Source of the DNA: Superficieibacter electus
GTDB taxonomy: Bacteria; Pseudomonadota; Gammaproteobacteria; Enterobacterales; Enterobacteriaceae
Direction of reading: 5' to 3'
Assembly: GCF_002915575.1 (NCBI RefSeq)
Contig: NZ_PQGD01000001.1
Location: 366,844 to 430,843 of the forward strand
DNA length: 64,000 bases
Shown here: positions 48,695 to 58,137 of the stretch, one piece after another
Layout of the letters: every line of letters starts with the position of its first letter
Numbering within the stretch: the first letter of the stretch is position 1
Program-made: the position numbers and the translations under genes
Notes under the pieces: generated by a model
Databases searched by the model: none
What the model saw: only the letters and a program-made list of their open reading frames with translations
What the model was told of the DNA's origin: nothing

Positions 48695-49246
48695 TTACGG
48701 ATTAATCGCTATCTCTGCAATAACCCGTTGATCATTGAGTGCGATAACACGTAAAACGTTGTTATCAAGCATGCCATAACTGGCTTCATTGCCGCCCTTG
48801 GGAATACTCACCGAGCCAGGATTAAAATGGTAGATGCCGTCACGTTTTTCCGCCACTGGTAGATGCGTATGTCCATAAATCAGGATATCTCCTGGTGATA
48901 ATGGCGGCTGATTGTCGGCACCAAACAGGTGCCCGTGGGTCAAAAATAGCCGTTGGTGAGCGGTTAAAACCTGCTGCCATGGGGCCATCATCGGGAACGT
49001 CAGCAACATCTGGTCCACTTCACTGTCGCAGTTACCGCGCACGGCAATGATGCGTTGCGCTTGTTCATTAAGCCTGGCAGCAACCTCTGCAGGCGCATAC
49101 CCGTCCGGCAAGGCATTGCGTGGACCGTGGTTAAGAACATCGCCCAGAATTACCAGCCAGCGCGCACCACTTTGTGCGAAAAGGTGCAGCAGACGTTCCG
49201 TTGCCGGTAGCGATCCGTGAATATCCGCGGCGAACATCAATTTCAT
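48695..49246 (-). CDS. yfcE: Phosphodiesterase YfcE
   Basis: 183 residues from ATG 49246 ([20 protein letters not shown]), with a GGAGAG box 6 bases upstream; the 34-codon upstream extension has no family counterpart. A metallophosphoesterase of the YfcE/MJ0936 family with manganese-dependent phosphodiesterase activity on artificial substrates. All motifs are present: [29 protein letters not shown] and YGHTH. Cytoplasmic. In E. coli yfcF follows upstream on this strand; here it is absent. Confidence 0.94.
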   Translation of the reverse strand: MKLMFAADIHGSLPATERLLHLFAQSGARWLVILGDVLNHGPRNALPDGYAPAEVAARLNEQAQRIIAVRGNCDSEVDQMLLTFPMMAPWQQVLTAHQRLFLTHGHLFGADNQPPLSPGDILIYGHTHLPVAEKRDGIYHFNPGSVSIPKGGNEASYGMLDNNVLRVIALNDQRVIAEIAINP

Positions 49247-49380
49247 CGTGGTCTCTCCTCTCGACATGATTGCGCGATAGTAGGTGATTTTATAATTTCC
49301 TGCTTTGATGAAAACCAGCCTTGTCCGCAACCGCCTATACTTTCTCACAGGCTAACTAAATCTGCGCAAAGGAAATAATG

Positions 49381-50010
49381 ATGATTGATCTCTATTATGC
49401 CCCGACCCCTAACGGCCATAAGATCACCCTCTTTCTGGAGGAAACAGGGATTGACTATCAATTGATTCGGGTCAACATCAGCAAAGGCGATCAATTTCGT
49501 CCCGATTTCCTCGCGATTTCGCCAAACAACAAAATTCCGGCGATTGTCGATCATCACCCTGCCGACGGCGGTGGGCCGCTAAGTCTGTTTGAATCCGGGG
49601 AGATCCTGCTTTATCTGGCAGAAAAATCAGGTCAATTACTTAGCGGGGAGCTGCGTGAACGCCATACGACTCTGCAGTGGTTATTCTGGCAGGTCGGCGG
49701 ACTGGGGCCGATGCTGGGTCAGAATCATCATTTTAATCATTTTGCGCCTCAGCCGGTGCCTTATGCCATTGAACGTTATCAGGTTGAAACGCAGCGTCTT
49801 TACAACGTGCTCAACAAACGGCTGGGGCATTCACCGTGGCTTGGCGGTGAACACTACAGCATCGCCGATATGGCCTGTTGGCCCTGGGTGCACTCCGCTC
49901 AACGTCAGCGAATAGACTTGAATAATTACCCGGCGGTAAACAACTGGTATCAGCGCATTCTACATCGACCGGCGACGGAAAAAGCGCTCCAGCTGGCACA
50001 GCCTGTTTAG
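49381..50010 (+). CDS. yfcG: Nu-class glutathione S-transferase / disulfide reductase YfcG
   Basis: 209 residues from the second ATG; ATG 49378 is equally spaced from the AAAGGA box and may be used. E. coli YfcG binds two glutathione molecules and reduces disulfides. The thioredoxin-like N-terminal domain ([40 protein letters not shown]) and the all-helical C-terminal domain ([25 protein letters not shown]) are well conserved. The C-terminus stops at KALQLAQPV, about six residues before the E. coli end, and a folX remnant begins directly after the stop codon. The deletion junction is therefore at or very near the yfcG end. Confidence 0.94.
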   Translation: MIDLYYAPTPNGHKITLFLEETGIDYQLIRVNISKGDQFRPDFLAISPNNKIPAIVDHHPADGGGPLSLFESGEILLYLAEKSGQLLSGELRERHTTLQWLFWQVGGLGPMLGQNHHFNHFAPQPVPYAIERYQVETQRLYNVLNKRLGHSPWLGGEHYSIADMACWPWVHSAQRQRIDLNNYPAVNNWYQRILHRPATEKALQLAQPV

Positions 50011-50011
50011 G

Positions 50012-50077
50012 ATCGATAAACTTCATGCGCTGCGCTATGCCGACGCCGTATCAATGACCCTGAGCTGGCAGCGTTAA
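50012..50077 (+). pseudogene. folX: 3' relic of folX (last 21 codons)
   Basis: Directly after the yfcG stop (one base later) the frame reads [21 protein letters not shown] and a TAA stop. This equals the C-terminus of FolX (dihydroneopterin triphosphate epimerase) as I recall it from E. coli, with one change (Ser to Ala). The rest of the 120-codon gene is gone. The intact order yfcG-folX-yfcH is known from E. coli, and yfcH follows here 19 bases later, so this is a deletion scar. Confidence 0.85.
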
Positions 50078-50096
50078 GCGCTACCGTGGAGGTTTC

Positions 50097-50990
50097 ATGA
50101 ATATTCTGATTACTGGCGGGACCGGGCTGATTGGTCGCCATCTCATTCCACGTTTACTGGAATTGCAGCATACCGTCATTCTGGTCACCCGAAATCCGCA
50201 AAAGGCGCGTCAGGAATTTCACGATCGCGTGACGTACTGGAAAGGTCTCGCAGACAAAACACACCTCAATGAAATTGATGCGGTCATTAATCTTGCTGGT
50301 GAACCCATCGCTGACAAGCGCTGGACCGAGGCGCAGAAACAGCGTTTGTGTAGCAGCCGCTGGAATATCACTCAGCAACTGGTTGATTTGATCAATGCCA
50401 GTGAAACACCCCCTACAGTGATGATCTCAGGTTCTGCTATCGGCTACTACGGCGATTTGGGTGAAGTGGTGGTTAATGAAGAAGAGCCACCACATAACGA
50501 ATTTACCCATAAACTGTGCGCTCGCTGGGAGCAAATTGCCTGCGGTGCCCAGAGTGATAACACCCGTATCTGCCTGCTGCGTACCGGTGCGGTACTGGCA
50601 CATGGGGGGGGAATGCTGGCGAAGTTAACGCCGATTTTCCGGCTCGGGGTTGGTGGCCCTATTGGCGATGGACGGCAGTATCTGGCATGGATACACATTG
50701 ATGATATGGTTAACGCGATCCTCTGGTTACTGGATAACGATCTGCGCGGCCCGTTCAATATGGTTTCACCTTACCCGGTGCGCAACGAGCAATTTGCTCA
50801 TGCGCTTGGTCATGCCCTGCACCGCCCTGCCTTTATGCGTGCGCCTGCGACAGTAGTGCGGCTGATGATGGGAGAATCCTCCGTGCTGGTACTGGGCGGT
50901 CAGCGCGCGCTGCCCAAACGACTTGAAGCCGCTGGTTTTGCCTTCCGCTGGCACGATCTGGAAGAGGCACTACAGGATTTGGTAGGGTAG
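50097..50990 (+). CDS. yfcH: NAD(P)-dependent epimerase-like protein YfcH
   Basis: 297 residues, the E. coli length. It belongs to the SDR39U1 branch of extended short-chain dehydrogenases. The nucleotide-binding [10 protein letters not shown] motif lies at the N-terminus. Also visible are the [15 protein letters not shown] segment, the family signature [11 protein letters not shown] with the Tyr of the active site, and [12 protein letters not shown]. The substrate is unknown. A GGAGG box lies 5 bases before ATG. A run of eight Gs (near 50605) lies inside the gene, in frame with an intact product. Confidence 0.94.
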   Translation: MNILITGGTGLIGRHLIPRLLELQHTVILVTRNPQKARQEFHDRVTYWKGLADKTHLNEIDAVINLAGEPIADKRWTEAQKQRLCSSRWNITQQLVDLINASETPPTVMISGSAIGYYGDLGEVVVNEEEPPHNEFTHKLCARWEQIACGAQSDNTRICLLRTGAVLAHGGGMLAKLTPIFRLGVGGPIGDGRQYLAWIHIDDMVNAILWLLDNDLRGPFNMVSPYPVRNEQFAHALGHALHRPAFMRAPATVVRLMMGESSVLVLGGQRALPKRLEAAGFAFRWHDLEEALQDLVG

Positions 50991-51068
50991 CCCACCTGAT
51001 TCAGGAATGATTTTTCGCCTGCACCGGTGATAAGGTTACTCGCCTTTTTCACCGGAATGACGATATTC

Positions 51069-51593
51069 ATGCTTAGGTTACTGACGCCGCGTTTCACGCT
51101 CTCTTCTTTTCAGGAGTCTGACTGGCCCTTCTTTCTCGAATTGCGACAGAATAACGCCGTAATGCGCTATATGGCGGGCATTGCCTCAGAAGAAGATATA
51201 CGCCGCGTGTTCGGGCAACGACTGCTTGAGAACAACGCTTTTGTTATTCGCCTGCACGTTGATGAGACGCCGCTGGGTGACGTTGGCCTGCGGATCAGTA
51301 AAGTGAATCCTGCTGAAGCCGATGTAGGCTATTCAATTTTACCGCCGGCGCAGGGACAGGGTATCGCCAGCGAAGCGTTAAAGGCGGTATGTGAGTATGC
51401 GTTTTATCAGGCGAACGTTGAAGCGCTGAACGCCTGGGTACTGGCGGCAAATGCTGGCTCGGTAAGAGTGCTGGAAAAGGCCCGCTTTAGCCGCGTACAG
51501 ACGCTGGAAAAGTCTTTTTTACTGAATGATAAATATTATGACGACTGGGCGTTTCGCCTGACAAAAGAAGACTTTGCACGAGCTGATGGATAG
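51069..51593 (+). CDS. GNAT-family N-acetyltransferase
   Basis: 174 residues from ATG 51069 (MLRLLTPRFTLSSFQESDW), which starts at the usual position for the RimJ/RimL-like Acetyltransf_3 family; ATG 51057 or 51027 are possible and no ribosome-binding site decides. The acetyl-CoA loop lies at about residues 95-110 (GYSILPPAQGQGIASEALKAV, Q/R-x-x-G-x-G/A form), then AWVLAANAGSVRVLEKARF. Possible targets are protein N-termini, small amines or antibiotics. E. coli has rpnB (yfcI) between yfcH and hisP in this place, so the content differs. Confidence 0.85.
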   Translation: MLRLLTPRFTLSSFQESDWPFFLELRQNNAVMRYMAGIASEEDIRRVFGQRLLENNAFVIRLHVDETPLGDVGLRISKVNPAEADVGYSILPPAQGQGIASEALKAVCEYAFYQANVEALNAWVLAANAGSVRVLEKARFSRVQTLEKSFLLNDKYYDDWAFRLTKEDFARADG

Positions 51594-51628
51594 TTGCTCG
51601 GGATGAAAGGCGAGGCGTAGTGCCCCGG

Positions 51629-51783
51629 TTTCACCCTCACCCCAGCCCTCTCCCTGAGGGAGAGGGAGAAACCTACCACTCAGGTTGTTTCTTCTGCCTC
51701 AGTACGAGCAGTTTTTGTACCCTCTCGCCAGATACCCGGACGGTTCCCTCTCCCTCAGGGAGAGGGTTAGGGTGAGGGTGAAA
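51629..51783. repeat. Pair of 38-bp GC-rich inverted repeats
   Basis: 51629-51666 and 51746-51783 are inverted copies differing at two positions, each with an inner palindrome ccctctccctgagggagaggg. The same palindrome forms the core of the tandem array at 63748-64000. They flank about 80 bases between the acetyltransferase gene and hisP, which are convergent. The element resembles the boxC-like repeats of enterobacteria. Confidence 0.85.
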
Positions 51784-51797
51784 ATCAACGCTCAGCG

Positions 51798-52571
51798 CTA
51801 CTTCAGCGAGCCCTTCAAAAACTGTTGCAGGCGCGGGCTTTGCGGATTGCCAAACAGCTGCTCCGGATGGCCCTGCTCCTCAATTTTGCCCTGATGAAGG
51901 AAAATAACATGGGACGAGACATGGCGCGCGAAACCCATCTCATGGGTGACTACCACCATGGTTTTTCCTTCCTCTGCCAGTTGCTGCATAATACGCAATA
52001 CTTCACCGACCAGTTCCGGATCGAGCGCGGACGTCGGTTCATCAAAGAGTAGCACCTCCGGCTCCATTGCCAGCGCGCGGGCAATAGACACTCGCTGCTG
52101 TTGCCCCCCCGAAAGATGGACCGGATACTTACCCTGCGCCATCTCATCAATACCCACTTTTGCCAGGTATTTCATCGCTCGTTCACGCGAGTCCTGCTTG
52201 CTAAGTCCTAAAACCTGAATCGGCGCTTCCATCACATTTTCCAGCACCGTCATATGGCTCCAGAGATTAAAATGCTGGAACACCATGGTCAGCCGGGTGC
52301 GTAAAAGCCGCAGTTGATTTTTATCGGCCACCTTAAGCTGTCCGTCTTTATCGCGCACCAGCGTAATATTCTGCCCGCTAACGGTAATGGTTCCTTCACT
52401 CGGTTTTTCGAGAAAGTTTATACAGCGTAAAAAGGTGCTCTTACCCGACCCTGACGAGCCAATAATTGAAATCACATCACCAGCATTAGCCGTCAGCGAA
52501 ACCCCTTTCAGCACCTCATGCTCGCCGTAGCGCTTGTGCAGATCGATAACATTTAATTTGTTTTCAGACAT
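51798..52571 (-). CDS. hisP: Histidine / lysine-arginine-ornithine ABC transporter ATPase HisP
   Basis: 257 residues, full length. Walker [12 protein letters not shown] (about residues 40-50), signature [15 protein letters not shown] and Walker [13 protein letters not shown] are all present, with the H-loop His in VVTHEMGF. HisP dimerises beneath HisQM to drive uptake from the HisJ or ArgT binding proteins. It is the last gene of the operon hisJ-hisQ-hisM-hisP, 7 bases after hisM. Confidence 0.98.
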   Translation of the reverse strand: MSENKLNVIDLHKRYGEHEVLKGVSLTANAGDVISIIGSSGSGKSTFLRCINFLEKPSEGTITVSGQNITLVRDKDGQLKVADKNQLRLLRTRLTMVFQHFNLWSHMTVLENVMEAPIQVLGLSKQDSRERAMKYLAKVGIDEMAQGKYPVHLSGGQQQRVSIARALAMEPEVLLFDEPTSALDPELVGEVLRIMQQLAEEGKTMVVVTHEMGFARHVSSHVIFLHQGKIEEQGHPEQLFGNPQSPRLQQFLKGSLK

Positions 52572-52578
52572 CGTATTC

Positions 52579-53295
52579 TCAGTGCGTCGATGAAGGTTTC
52601 ACGTGCTGTAACCAGCGCTTTTCCGCCTTGCGGAATAAACTAATCAGCACATAAGAAATGATTAAATACAGAACGGCCGCAATACCGAACGCGGTAAAAG
52701 GCTGATAGGTGGCCGAGTTAATATCGCGCGCGATTTTTAGCAAATCCGGTACCGTCGCGGTAAACGCCAGCGCGGTGGAGTGCAACATTAAAATTACTTC
52801 GTTGCTGTAGGCTGGCAGCGCGATGCGCAGCGCCGAAGGCAGAATAATACTGCGGTACATTTTAAAGGACGAAAAGCCATAAGCTCGCGCTGCTTCGATT
52901 TCACCGTGCGGCACCGAACGGATAGCGCCGGCAAAAATCTCGGTGGTATAGGCGCAGGTATTTAAGGTTAACGCCAGCACCGTACAGTTCAGGCCGCTGC
53001 GGAAAAAAGCATTCAGCAGCTCGGTGCCTTTTACGACTTCCAGGGTGTACATCCCGGAATAGAACACCAGTAACTGGACATAAAGCGGCGTGCCGCGAAA
53101 AACGTATGTGAACAACCAAATAGGGTAACGGATAGCTTTATTGCCGGACACCCGGCCAATCGCCAGAATGACCGCCAGCAGGCCCCCCATCACTACCGAG
53201 GAGATCAGCAGCCATAACGTTACCGCCACACCGGTCATCCGGTAGCCGTCGCTCCATAATAGTGACTGCCAGTATTCCTGAATAATGTCAATCAC
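52579..53295 (-). CDS. hisM: Permease subunit HisM
   Basis: 238 residues with about five membrane helices; full length. The EAA loop of ABC permeases is visible: [37 protein letters not shown]. HisM forms the heterodimeric channel with HisQ. The start overlaps the hisQ stop by four bases. Confidence 0.97.
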   Translation of the reverse strand: MIDIIQEYWQSLLWSDGYRMTGVAVTLWLLISSVVMGGLLAVILAIGRVSGNKAIRYPIWLFTYVFRGTPLYVQLLVFYSGMYTLEVVKGTELLNAFFRSGLNCTVLALTLNTCAYTTEIFAGAIRSVPHGEIEAARAYGFSSFKMYRSIILPSALRIALPAYSNEVILMLHSTALAFTATVPDLLKIARDINSATYQPFTAFGIAAVLYLIISYVLISLFRKAEKRWLQHVKPSSTH

Positions 53296-53978
53296 AGGTC
53301 GGCCCTCTTCACACCCACGGAGTAGCGACGTTCAAGCAGCAGCAGTACCCCATTGGAAACCGTAGTAAAGACCAGATAAATCAGCCCGCAAACGATGGCG
53401 AAATAAAACGGCTGCCAGGTACTTTTCCCCGCCAGCTGCGTCGCCTTAACAACGTCTTCCAGACCCAGCAGCGATACCAGCGCCGTGGCTTTCAGGATCA
53501 CCTGCCAGTTATTACCGATGCCAGGTAGCGCATAGCGCATCATGGCCGGAAACAGAATACGCCGGAACGTCTGCCCACCAGTGAAACCAAAAGCAGTTGC
53601 TGCTTCGATATGCCCTTTAGGCACCGCCATAAACGCCCCGCGGAACGTTTCGGTAAAATAGGCCCCATAGATAAAACCCAGCGTAATAATACCGGCAACC
53701 ATTGGGTCGATATCAAATTGCGCCAGCCCCAGCGCATCGGTGATGCTATTGAGCGCAATTTGCAGACCGTAGAAAATCAGCAGCATCAGCACCAGATCGG
53801 GCACGCCGCGAATAAGCGTGGTATAACCTTCAAAAATCAGCGCCAGCGGTCGGCTGCCGGAAAGCTTTGCGCCTGCCCCAACCAGACCTATCAACACCGA
53901 CAGCACAACGGCGCTTAATGCCAGCTCCAGCGTGACCAGTGCGCCCTGTAAAATGACCTGTGAAAACCCGTGCAGCAT
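53292..53978 (-). CDS. hisQ: Permease subunit HisQ
   Basis: 228 residues, full length, about five membrane helices. The EAA loop reads HIEAATAFGFTGGQTFRRILFPAMMRYALPGIGNNW. It pairs with HisM to form the membrane pore of the histidine and basic amino acid uptake system. It starts 58 bases after hisJ. Confidence 0.97.
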   Translation of the reverse strand: MLHGFSQVILQGALVTLELALSAVVLSVLIGLVGAGAKLSGSRPLALIFEGYTTLIRGVPDLVLMLLIFYGLQIALNSITDALGLAQFDIDPMVAGIITLGFIYGAYFTETFRGAFMAVPKGHIEAATAFGFTGGQTFRRILFPAMMRYALPGIGNNWQVILKATALVSLLGLEDVVKATQLAGKSTWQPFYFAIVCGLIYLVFTTVSNGVLLLLERRYSVGVKRADL

Positions 53979-54036
53979 TCAGTCTGTCCTGTCCTGGGCG
54001 GGCCCGGTTTGATTAACCACGGGCCCGGGCGGATAA

Positions 54037-54819
54037 TTAGCCGCCGTAAACGTCAAAATCGAAATACTTTTTCGCCAGCTTTTCGTACGTGCCGTCCGCA
54101 CGCATGTCGGCGAAGGCTTTATTGAGCGCCTCGCGCAGTTCGTTATCCTCTTTACGCAGGCCCATACCCGTGCCCACGCCGAATAACTTTTCGTCTTTAA
54201 TTGACGGGCCGCCGAAGGCGTAGTCCTTACCGATCGGCTGCTTCAGGAAACCTTCGCTGGCCGCTACTTCGTCCTGAAACGCGGCGTCAATGCGCCCGGC
54301 GGTCAGGTCGGCGTAAATATTGTCCTGGCCCTGATAGGAGACGATCTCGACGCCTTTCGGTGCCCAATGCACATTGCCGTAGGTTTCCTGAGTCGTTCCC
54401 TGAAGCACACCCACACGCTTGCCCTGGAGTTTGTCGAGGTCAGGCGTAATGTCAGAGCCTTTTTTCACGACCAGACGAGAATCAGCCGCATAAAGTTTGT
54501 CGGTAAAAGCGATCTCCTGCTGACGTTTTTCAGTAATCGACAGCGAAGACATAATGGCGTCAATTTTTTTCGCTTTCAGCGAGGGGATCAGCGCATCAAG
54601 CGGACTTTCCATGAAAGTACATTGGGTATTAATGCGTTTGCATAGCTCTTTTGCCAAATCAATATCGAAACCCACCAATTCACCCTGCGAATTTTTTGAT
54701 TCAAAGGGAGCATAAGTTGGATCGGTACCAATTCGTAATTTTTGCGGAATGGCAGCGAACGCGCCAGAAACACTGGAAACTGCCAGTACCAGAGAAAGAG
54801 ACCACACCAGCTTTTTCAT
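54037..54819 (-). CDS. hisJ: Periplasmic histidine-binding protein HisJ
   Basis: 260 residues from ATG 54819 ([16 protein letters not shown]), with a GAGG box 7 bases upstream; the frame is open five codons further up. A signal peptide covers about residues 1-22 (ends AFA). The mature part shows the family's [32 protein letters not shown] and a conserved ligand-binding region around [10 protein letters not shown] disulfide pair is visible (Cys in LCKRIN and QCTF). It delivers histidine to HisQMP. It is transcribed from its own sigma-54-type promoter. Confidence 0.97.
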   Translation of the reverse strand: MKKLVWSLSLVLAVSSVSGAFAAIPQKLRIGTDPTYAPFESKNSQGELVGFDIDLAKELCKRINTQCTFMESPLDALIPSLKAKKIDAIMSSLSITEKRQQEIAFTDKLYAADSRLVVKKGSDITPDLDKLQGKRVGVLQGTTQETYGNVHWAPKGVEIVSYQGQDNIYADLTAGRIDAAFQDEVAASEGFLKQPIGKDYAFGGPSIKDEKLFGVGTGMGLRKEDNELREALNKAFADMRADGTYEKLAKKYFDFDVYGG

Positions 54820-54870
54820 AATTATCCTCAACAAACCGTCATTCTAATGGGATTTATGGCAAAAATAAGG

Positions 54871-54886
54871 TGCAGGTATCGTGCCA
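54871..54886 (-). promoter_or_regulatory. Sigma-54 promoter of hisJ
   Basis: Reading on the minus strand: TGGCAC-N5-CTGCA, the consensus -24/-12 elements with exact spacing, about 52 bases before the hisJ ATG. It implies nitrogen (NtrC) control of histidine uptake. No clear NtrC enhancer was found upstream. Confidence 0.75.
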
Positions 54887-55017
54887 TCATTCGGGGCGGC
54901 AAGGCAAAATATTCTGCATCCTCAACGCGTTTTTTTCGCATCTAAAACGCTTAAGTATGCATTTATGCCCAACAGTAGTGCAGCCTTCGCACCACAACGA
55001 TGCATAACTCCCATTTA

Positions 55018-55047
55018 TGCTCCATACCGGCAAAACGGTATGGAGCA
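55018..55047. terminator. Hairpin after argT
   Basis: Twelve-base perfect arms (tgctccataccg at 55018-55029, cggtatggagca at 55036-55047) with a six-base loop, 11 bases after the argT stop. No U tract follows in the argT direction, so it is probably an attenuating or mRNA-stabilising stem before hisJ rather than a full terminator. Confidence 0.6.
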
Positions 55048-55057
55048 ACGTTGAGGC

Positions 55058-55840
55058 TTACTCGCCGTAAACGTTAAAATCGAAATACTTTTTCGCCAGT
55101 TTGTCGTAGGTGCCATCCGCGCGCAGGTCTTTCAGCGCTTTATCAAAGGCGGCTTTTAGCTCGGTGTCATCCTTGCGCAGGCCAACGCCCGTCCCGTCAC
55201 CAAAGAATTTTTTGTCTTTTACAGAGGCTCCGGCAAAGGCAAAATCCTTCCCGGCCGGTTGTTTGAGGAAGCCTTCGCTGGCGGCGACCTCATCCTGCAG
55301 TGCGGCGTCCAGACGTCCTGCTGCCAGGTCAGAATAGATAAGATCCTGGTTGGCATAGGCAATAACATCCACACCTTTACTGCGCCAGTGATCGTTGCCG
55401 TAAGCCTCCTGAGTCGATCCCTGCAGCACGCCTACGTGCTTACCTTTCAGCGACTCCAGCGTCGGCTGGATCGGCGAACCTTTGGCGGCAATCAGTCGGG
55501 AGTCGGCGGCATACAGCTTGTCAGAGAAGGCGATCTCCTGCTGACGTTTTTCGGTGATAGAAAGCGAAGAGATGATCGCATCGATTTTTTTCGCCTTCAG
55601 CGAGGGGATCAGCGCGTCAAAATCACTGCCAACCCACGTGCATTTCACCTGAATACGTTTGCACATCTCATTGCCCAAATCGATATCAAAACCAACAAAC
55701 TGCCCTTTCGCATCTTTCGAGGAAAAAGGCGCATAGGTGGCGTCAGTACCGATACGCACCGTTTGCGGTAGCGCGGCGTAAACGCTGGCGGCGCTGCTTA
55801 AACCGATCAGTAAAGACAAAGCCAGAACCGACTTCTTCAT
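55058..55840 (-). CDS. argT: Periplasmic lysine/arginine/ornithine-binding protein ArgT
   Basis: 260 residues, full length, a paralogue of HisJ. A signal peptide lies at about 1-22 (ends VYA). The ligand-pocket motifs ([41 protein letters not shown]) and the disulfide pair (Cys in EMCKRI and KCTW) are intact. ArgT hands Lys/Arg/Orn to the shared HisQMP permease. A sigma-54-type promoter is 64-79 bases upstream of the ATG. A gene order argT-hisJ-hisQ-hisM-hisP is conserved across enterobacteria. Confidence 0.97.
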   Translation of the reverse strand: MKKSVLALSLLIGLSSAASVYAALPQTVRIGTDATYAPFSSKDAKGQFVGFDIDLGNEMCKRIQVKCTWVGSDFDALIPSLKAKKIDAIISSLSITEKRQQEIAFSDKLYAADSRLIAAKGSPIQPTLESLKGKHVGVLQGSTQEAYGNDHWRSKGVDVIAYANQDLIYSDLAAGRLDAALQDEVAASEGFLKQPAGKDFAFAGASVKDKKFFGDGTGVGLRKDDTELKAAFDKALKDLRADGTYDKLAKKYFDFNVYGE

Positions 55841-55903
55841 ACAATCCCCTCAGTATGGTGATGTTATTATGTCGTGCTTGTGTTGTGTGTTGCGGATAAG
55901 CCT

Positions 55904-55919
55904 TGCAGGTTTTATGCCA
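55904..55919 (-). promoter_or_regulatory. Sigma-54 promoter of argT
   Basis: Minus-strand reading TGGCAT-N5-CTGCA matches the -24/-12 elements of sigma-54 promoters with correct spacing. It is 64 bases before the argT ATG. In Salmonella, argT is a known nitrogen-regulated (NtrC) gene, which fits. Confidence 0.8.
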
Positions 55920-56073
55920 TCTCCATACGCGAGCAGAGTGTTAATAAAACGTTGCAAATTATCGTAAGGTGAAAGATAGCAGTTACAGCGAGGGAACCGC
56001 AGCGGTAAAAGAAGGAAAATGTCGGGGATATGATCGCGGTTACAAAAATGCCCTGAAACAGGGCATCGGCCTG

Positions 56074-56661
56074 TCAGTTGCTCTGCCCGGGGACGCCGCC
56101 CGTCCAGCGTGTAAACAGATCTTTCGGCAGATCAATGTCAAACTGGTCGAGAACCCGGTTAACGGTTTGATTAATCACATCATCAATAGAAAGCGGTCGA
56201 TGGTAAAACGCAGGTACCGGCGGCATGATCACCGCCCCCAGCTCTGCTGCCTGGGTCATCAGGCGTAAATGCCCGAGATGCAGCGGTGTTTCTCGCACGC
56301 ACAGCACCAGCGGACGTCGCTCTTTCAGTACCACGTCCGCCGCGCGGGTCAGTAGCCCGTCGGTATAACTATTCACAATGCCGGAGAGGGTTTTGATGGA
56401 ACATGGCAAAATGACCATGCCCGCCGTTTTATACGAGCCGGACGAAATACTGGCGGCAATATCCCGGGCGTCATGCACCGCATTGGCTAACGCCTGAACG
56501 TCACGCAGAGAAAGATCGGTTTCCAGCGCCAGCGTCTGTCTGGCCGCCTGGCTCATCACCAGATGAGTTTCGACATCGGTGACGTCACGTAAAATTTGTA
56601 ACAAGCGCACACCGTAGATGGCACCGCTGGCCCCGGAAATCCCTATTATGAGTCTTTTCAT
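56074..56661 (-). CDS. ubiX: Flavin prenyltransferase UbiX
   Basis: 195 residues from ATG 56661 (MKRLIIGISGASGAIYG), with AAAGGA 7-12 bases upstream; the 29-codon upstream extension is rejected. UbiX prenylates FMN to make the cofactor of UbiD decarboxylase in ubiquinone synthesis. Visible are the FMN-binding GISGASGAIYGVRLL, the SISSGSYKTAGMVILPCSIKTLSGI segment and LVLCVRETPLHLGHL. The C-terminal tail (ARWTGGVPGQSN) is about six residues longer than the E. coli form. It is 41 bases from the end of the LacI gene upstream on the same strand. Confidence 0.96.
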   Translation of the reverse strand: MKRLIIGISGASGAIYGVRLLQILRDVTDVETHLVMSQAARQTLALETDLSLRDVQALANAVHDARDIAASISSGSYKTAGMVILPCSIKTLSGIVNSYTDGLLTRAADVVLKERRPLVLCVRETPLHLGHLRLMTQAAELGAVIMPPVPAFYHRPLSIDDVINQTVNRVLDQFDIDLPKDLFTRWTGGVPGQSN

Positions 56662-56701
56662 ATTAATCGTCCTTTCACAGAATATGGCACAGTTTGCCCG
56701 A

Positions 56702-57709
56702 TCAGGACCGGGGGCGTAAAGGTGATGGCGCGCCGGGAGAGCTTTCACGAATCACCAGCCGAACCGGCAGCAGCAGATTGCGTTCCCCTTCACCCGTTAC
56801 CAGCAGGCGAAACGCATCGCGCCCCAGTTCGCGCTTGTCTACTGCCACGGTCGTTAAGGGGGGATACGCCCAGGCTGCAGCATCAATATCATCAAAACCG
56901 ACGATCGCAATGTCCTCAGGCACGCGATACCCTTTGCGCGCACAAATACGCATCGCAATCAGCGCCGCCACGTCGTTATAGGCAAAAATCGCATCCGGTG
57001 GCTGCGGCAGCGACAGCAGGGTTTCCATGCCTTCTGTCAGCGCCTGTTCTATTTCTCTGACCGGCGGCATTTCAACCCGGTATTGTGCAGGTAATGATAA
57101 TCCCGCTTCAAACAATGCCTGCTGATAGCCTTCAAGCCGCTGGCGAATACTGTAATGGTGGTGTGCGTCGCCAAGAAAAGCAATGCGGCGGCGTCCCTGT
57201 TCAATAAGATGGCGGGTAACCACAAAACCGCCATGATAGTTATCCGGATTAACGCAGGGGAAATCAGCAGCCCATAAGTCCACCAGTGCTACCGGCAATG
57301 AGATTTTGCGCAGTTCGCCAATGATTTCAGGCTCCAGATATCCGGCACACAGTATTGCATCGGGCTGATGCAGCGCGATGAGGTCGGCAATGGCATCTTC
57401 AGGACCGACAGGTTGAAAACTCATTGCTATGTCATTTTCCCGACAGGCATCCGCCACACCGAGCATGACGGTTGAGTAAAACGGTAGTGCACTGGCAATG
57501 TTGTGATGACGATGGAGCAAAAATAGCAGACGTTTAATACGCCCATTACGTAGCCTGCTAAAATCATAGCCCTCCGCTTCTGCAATCGACAAAATTCGCT
57601 GCCGCGTTTCATCGCTCAGCCCCGGCTGACCTTTCAGTGCCCGTGATACTGCGGCAATGGAAACACCGCACGCCGTCGCAATATCTTTGATTCTGGTTTT
57701 TTTCATCAT
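56702..57709 (-). CDS. LacI-family regulator of the arabinofuranoside locus
   Basis: 335 residues from ATG 57709 (MMKKTRIKDIATACGVS); ATG 57706 and GTG 57724 are also possible since no strong ribosome-binding site decides. The helix-turn-helix is at about residues 6-27 (IKDIATACGVSIAAVSRALKGQPGLSDETRQRI), followed by the hinge and a sugar-sensor domain (DAILCAGYLEPEIIGEL, DAIFAYNDVAALIAM, EDIAIVGFDDIDAAAWAYPPLTTVAVDK). It is divergent from the transporter and glycosidase genes and most likely represses them until a breakdown product binds. Confidence 0.9.
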   Translation of the reverse strand: MMKKTRIKDIATACGVSIAAVSRALKGQPGLSDETRQRILSIAEAEGYDFSRLRNGRIKRLLFLLHRHHNIASALPFYSTVMLGVADACRENDIAMSFQPVGPEDAIADLIALHQPDAILCAGYLEPEIIGELRKISLPVALVDLWAADFPCVNPDNYHGGFVVTRHLIEQGRRRIAFLGDAHHHYSIRQRLEGYQQALFEAGLSLPAQYRVEMPPVREIEQALTEGMETLLSLPQPPDAIFAYNDVAALIAMRICARKGYRVPEDIAIVGFDDIDAAAWAYPPLTTVAVDKRELGRDAFRLLVTGEGERNLLLPVRLVIRESSPGAPSPLRPRS

Positions 57710-57884
57710 GGTGTTCGTTTTCACCTTACGGTCAGTCCGTTCCTTTTGTCACCCGCCGCCTGTGATGCACAAGGGCTAAGAATACCACGGCGATCCGCTG
57801 TGCCAGAGCCCGTTTCTACTAAAAATCGGTTTTACCTTCCTTCACGGATGTGCAAGAAGCGGACAACAAGACGCTTTATTTCGT

Positions 57885-57892
57885 AAACGTTT
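57885..57892. promoter_or_regulatory. Candidate operator of the divergent LacI regulator
   Basis: The palindrome aaacgttt in the context cgtaaacgtttggc. It has the central CG of LacI-family operators and lies in the 428-base divergent region between the regulator and the transporter. The match is short, so the call is tentative. Confidence 0.45.
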
Positions 57893-57942
57893 GGCTTTTA
57901 AAACGGTCATTCCCCGCTTACTCTCAAACAATCGTCATTTTT

Positions 57943-57958
57943 CGTGACTTAAATCACT
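57943..57958. promoter_or_regulatory. CRP-like site upstream of the transporter gene
   Basis: CGTGA-CTTAAA-TCACT matches the inner four bases of each CRP half-site with correct 6-base spacing. It is about 180 bases upstream of the transporter ATG. The remaining 58000-58130 is AT-rich and likely contains the promoter and a long leader. Confidence 0.55.
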
Positions 57959-58137
57959 ATTTTTAATTTATTTATAGTAAAAATAAGATCAATAACACAA
58001 TAGTAATCGTCTGCAATATCTTTATAAACCTTTCAGGATCTATGCTTTCTGACGATTTTTTTTACTAAAAATTGTCAGAGATAAGTCGTAATGACGTTTT
58101 TAACCATCACAACTTGTTAACGCATAAAGGACTGGTT

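Noticed and set aside
50590-50620. Run of Gs in yfcH as a possible frameshift or phase-variation tract
   Set aside because: The frame is intact at family length. An eight-G run could slip, but there is no sign that yfcH is phase variable.
54960-55010. NtrC enhancer before the hisJ sigma-54 promoter (gtgcagccttcgcac)
   Set aside because: The half-sites are in the wrong orientation (GTGC...GCAC instead of GCAC...GTGC), so it is not a normal NtrC site.
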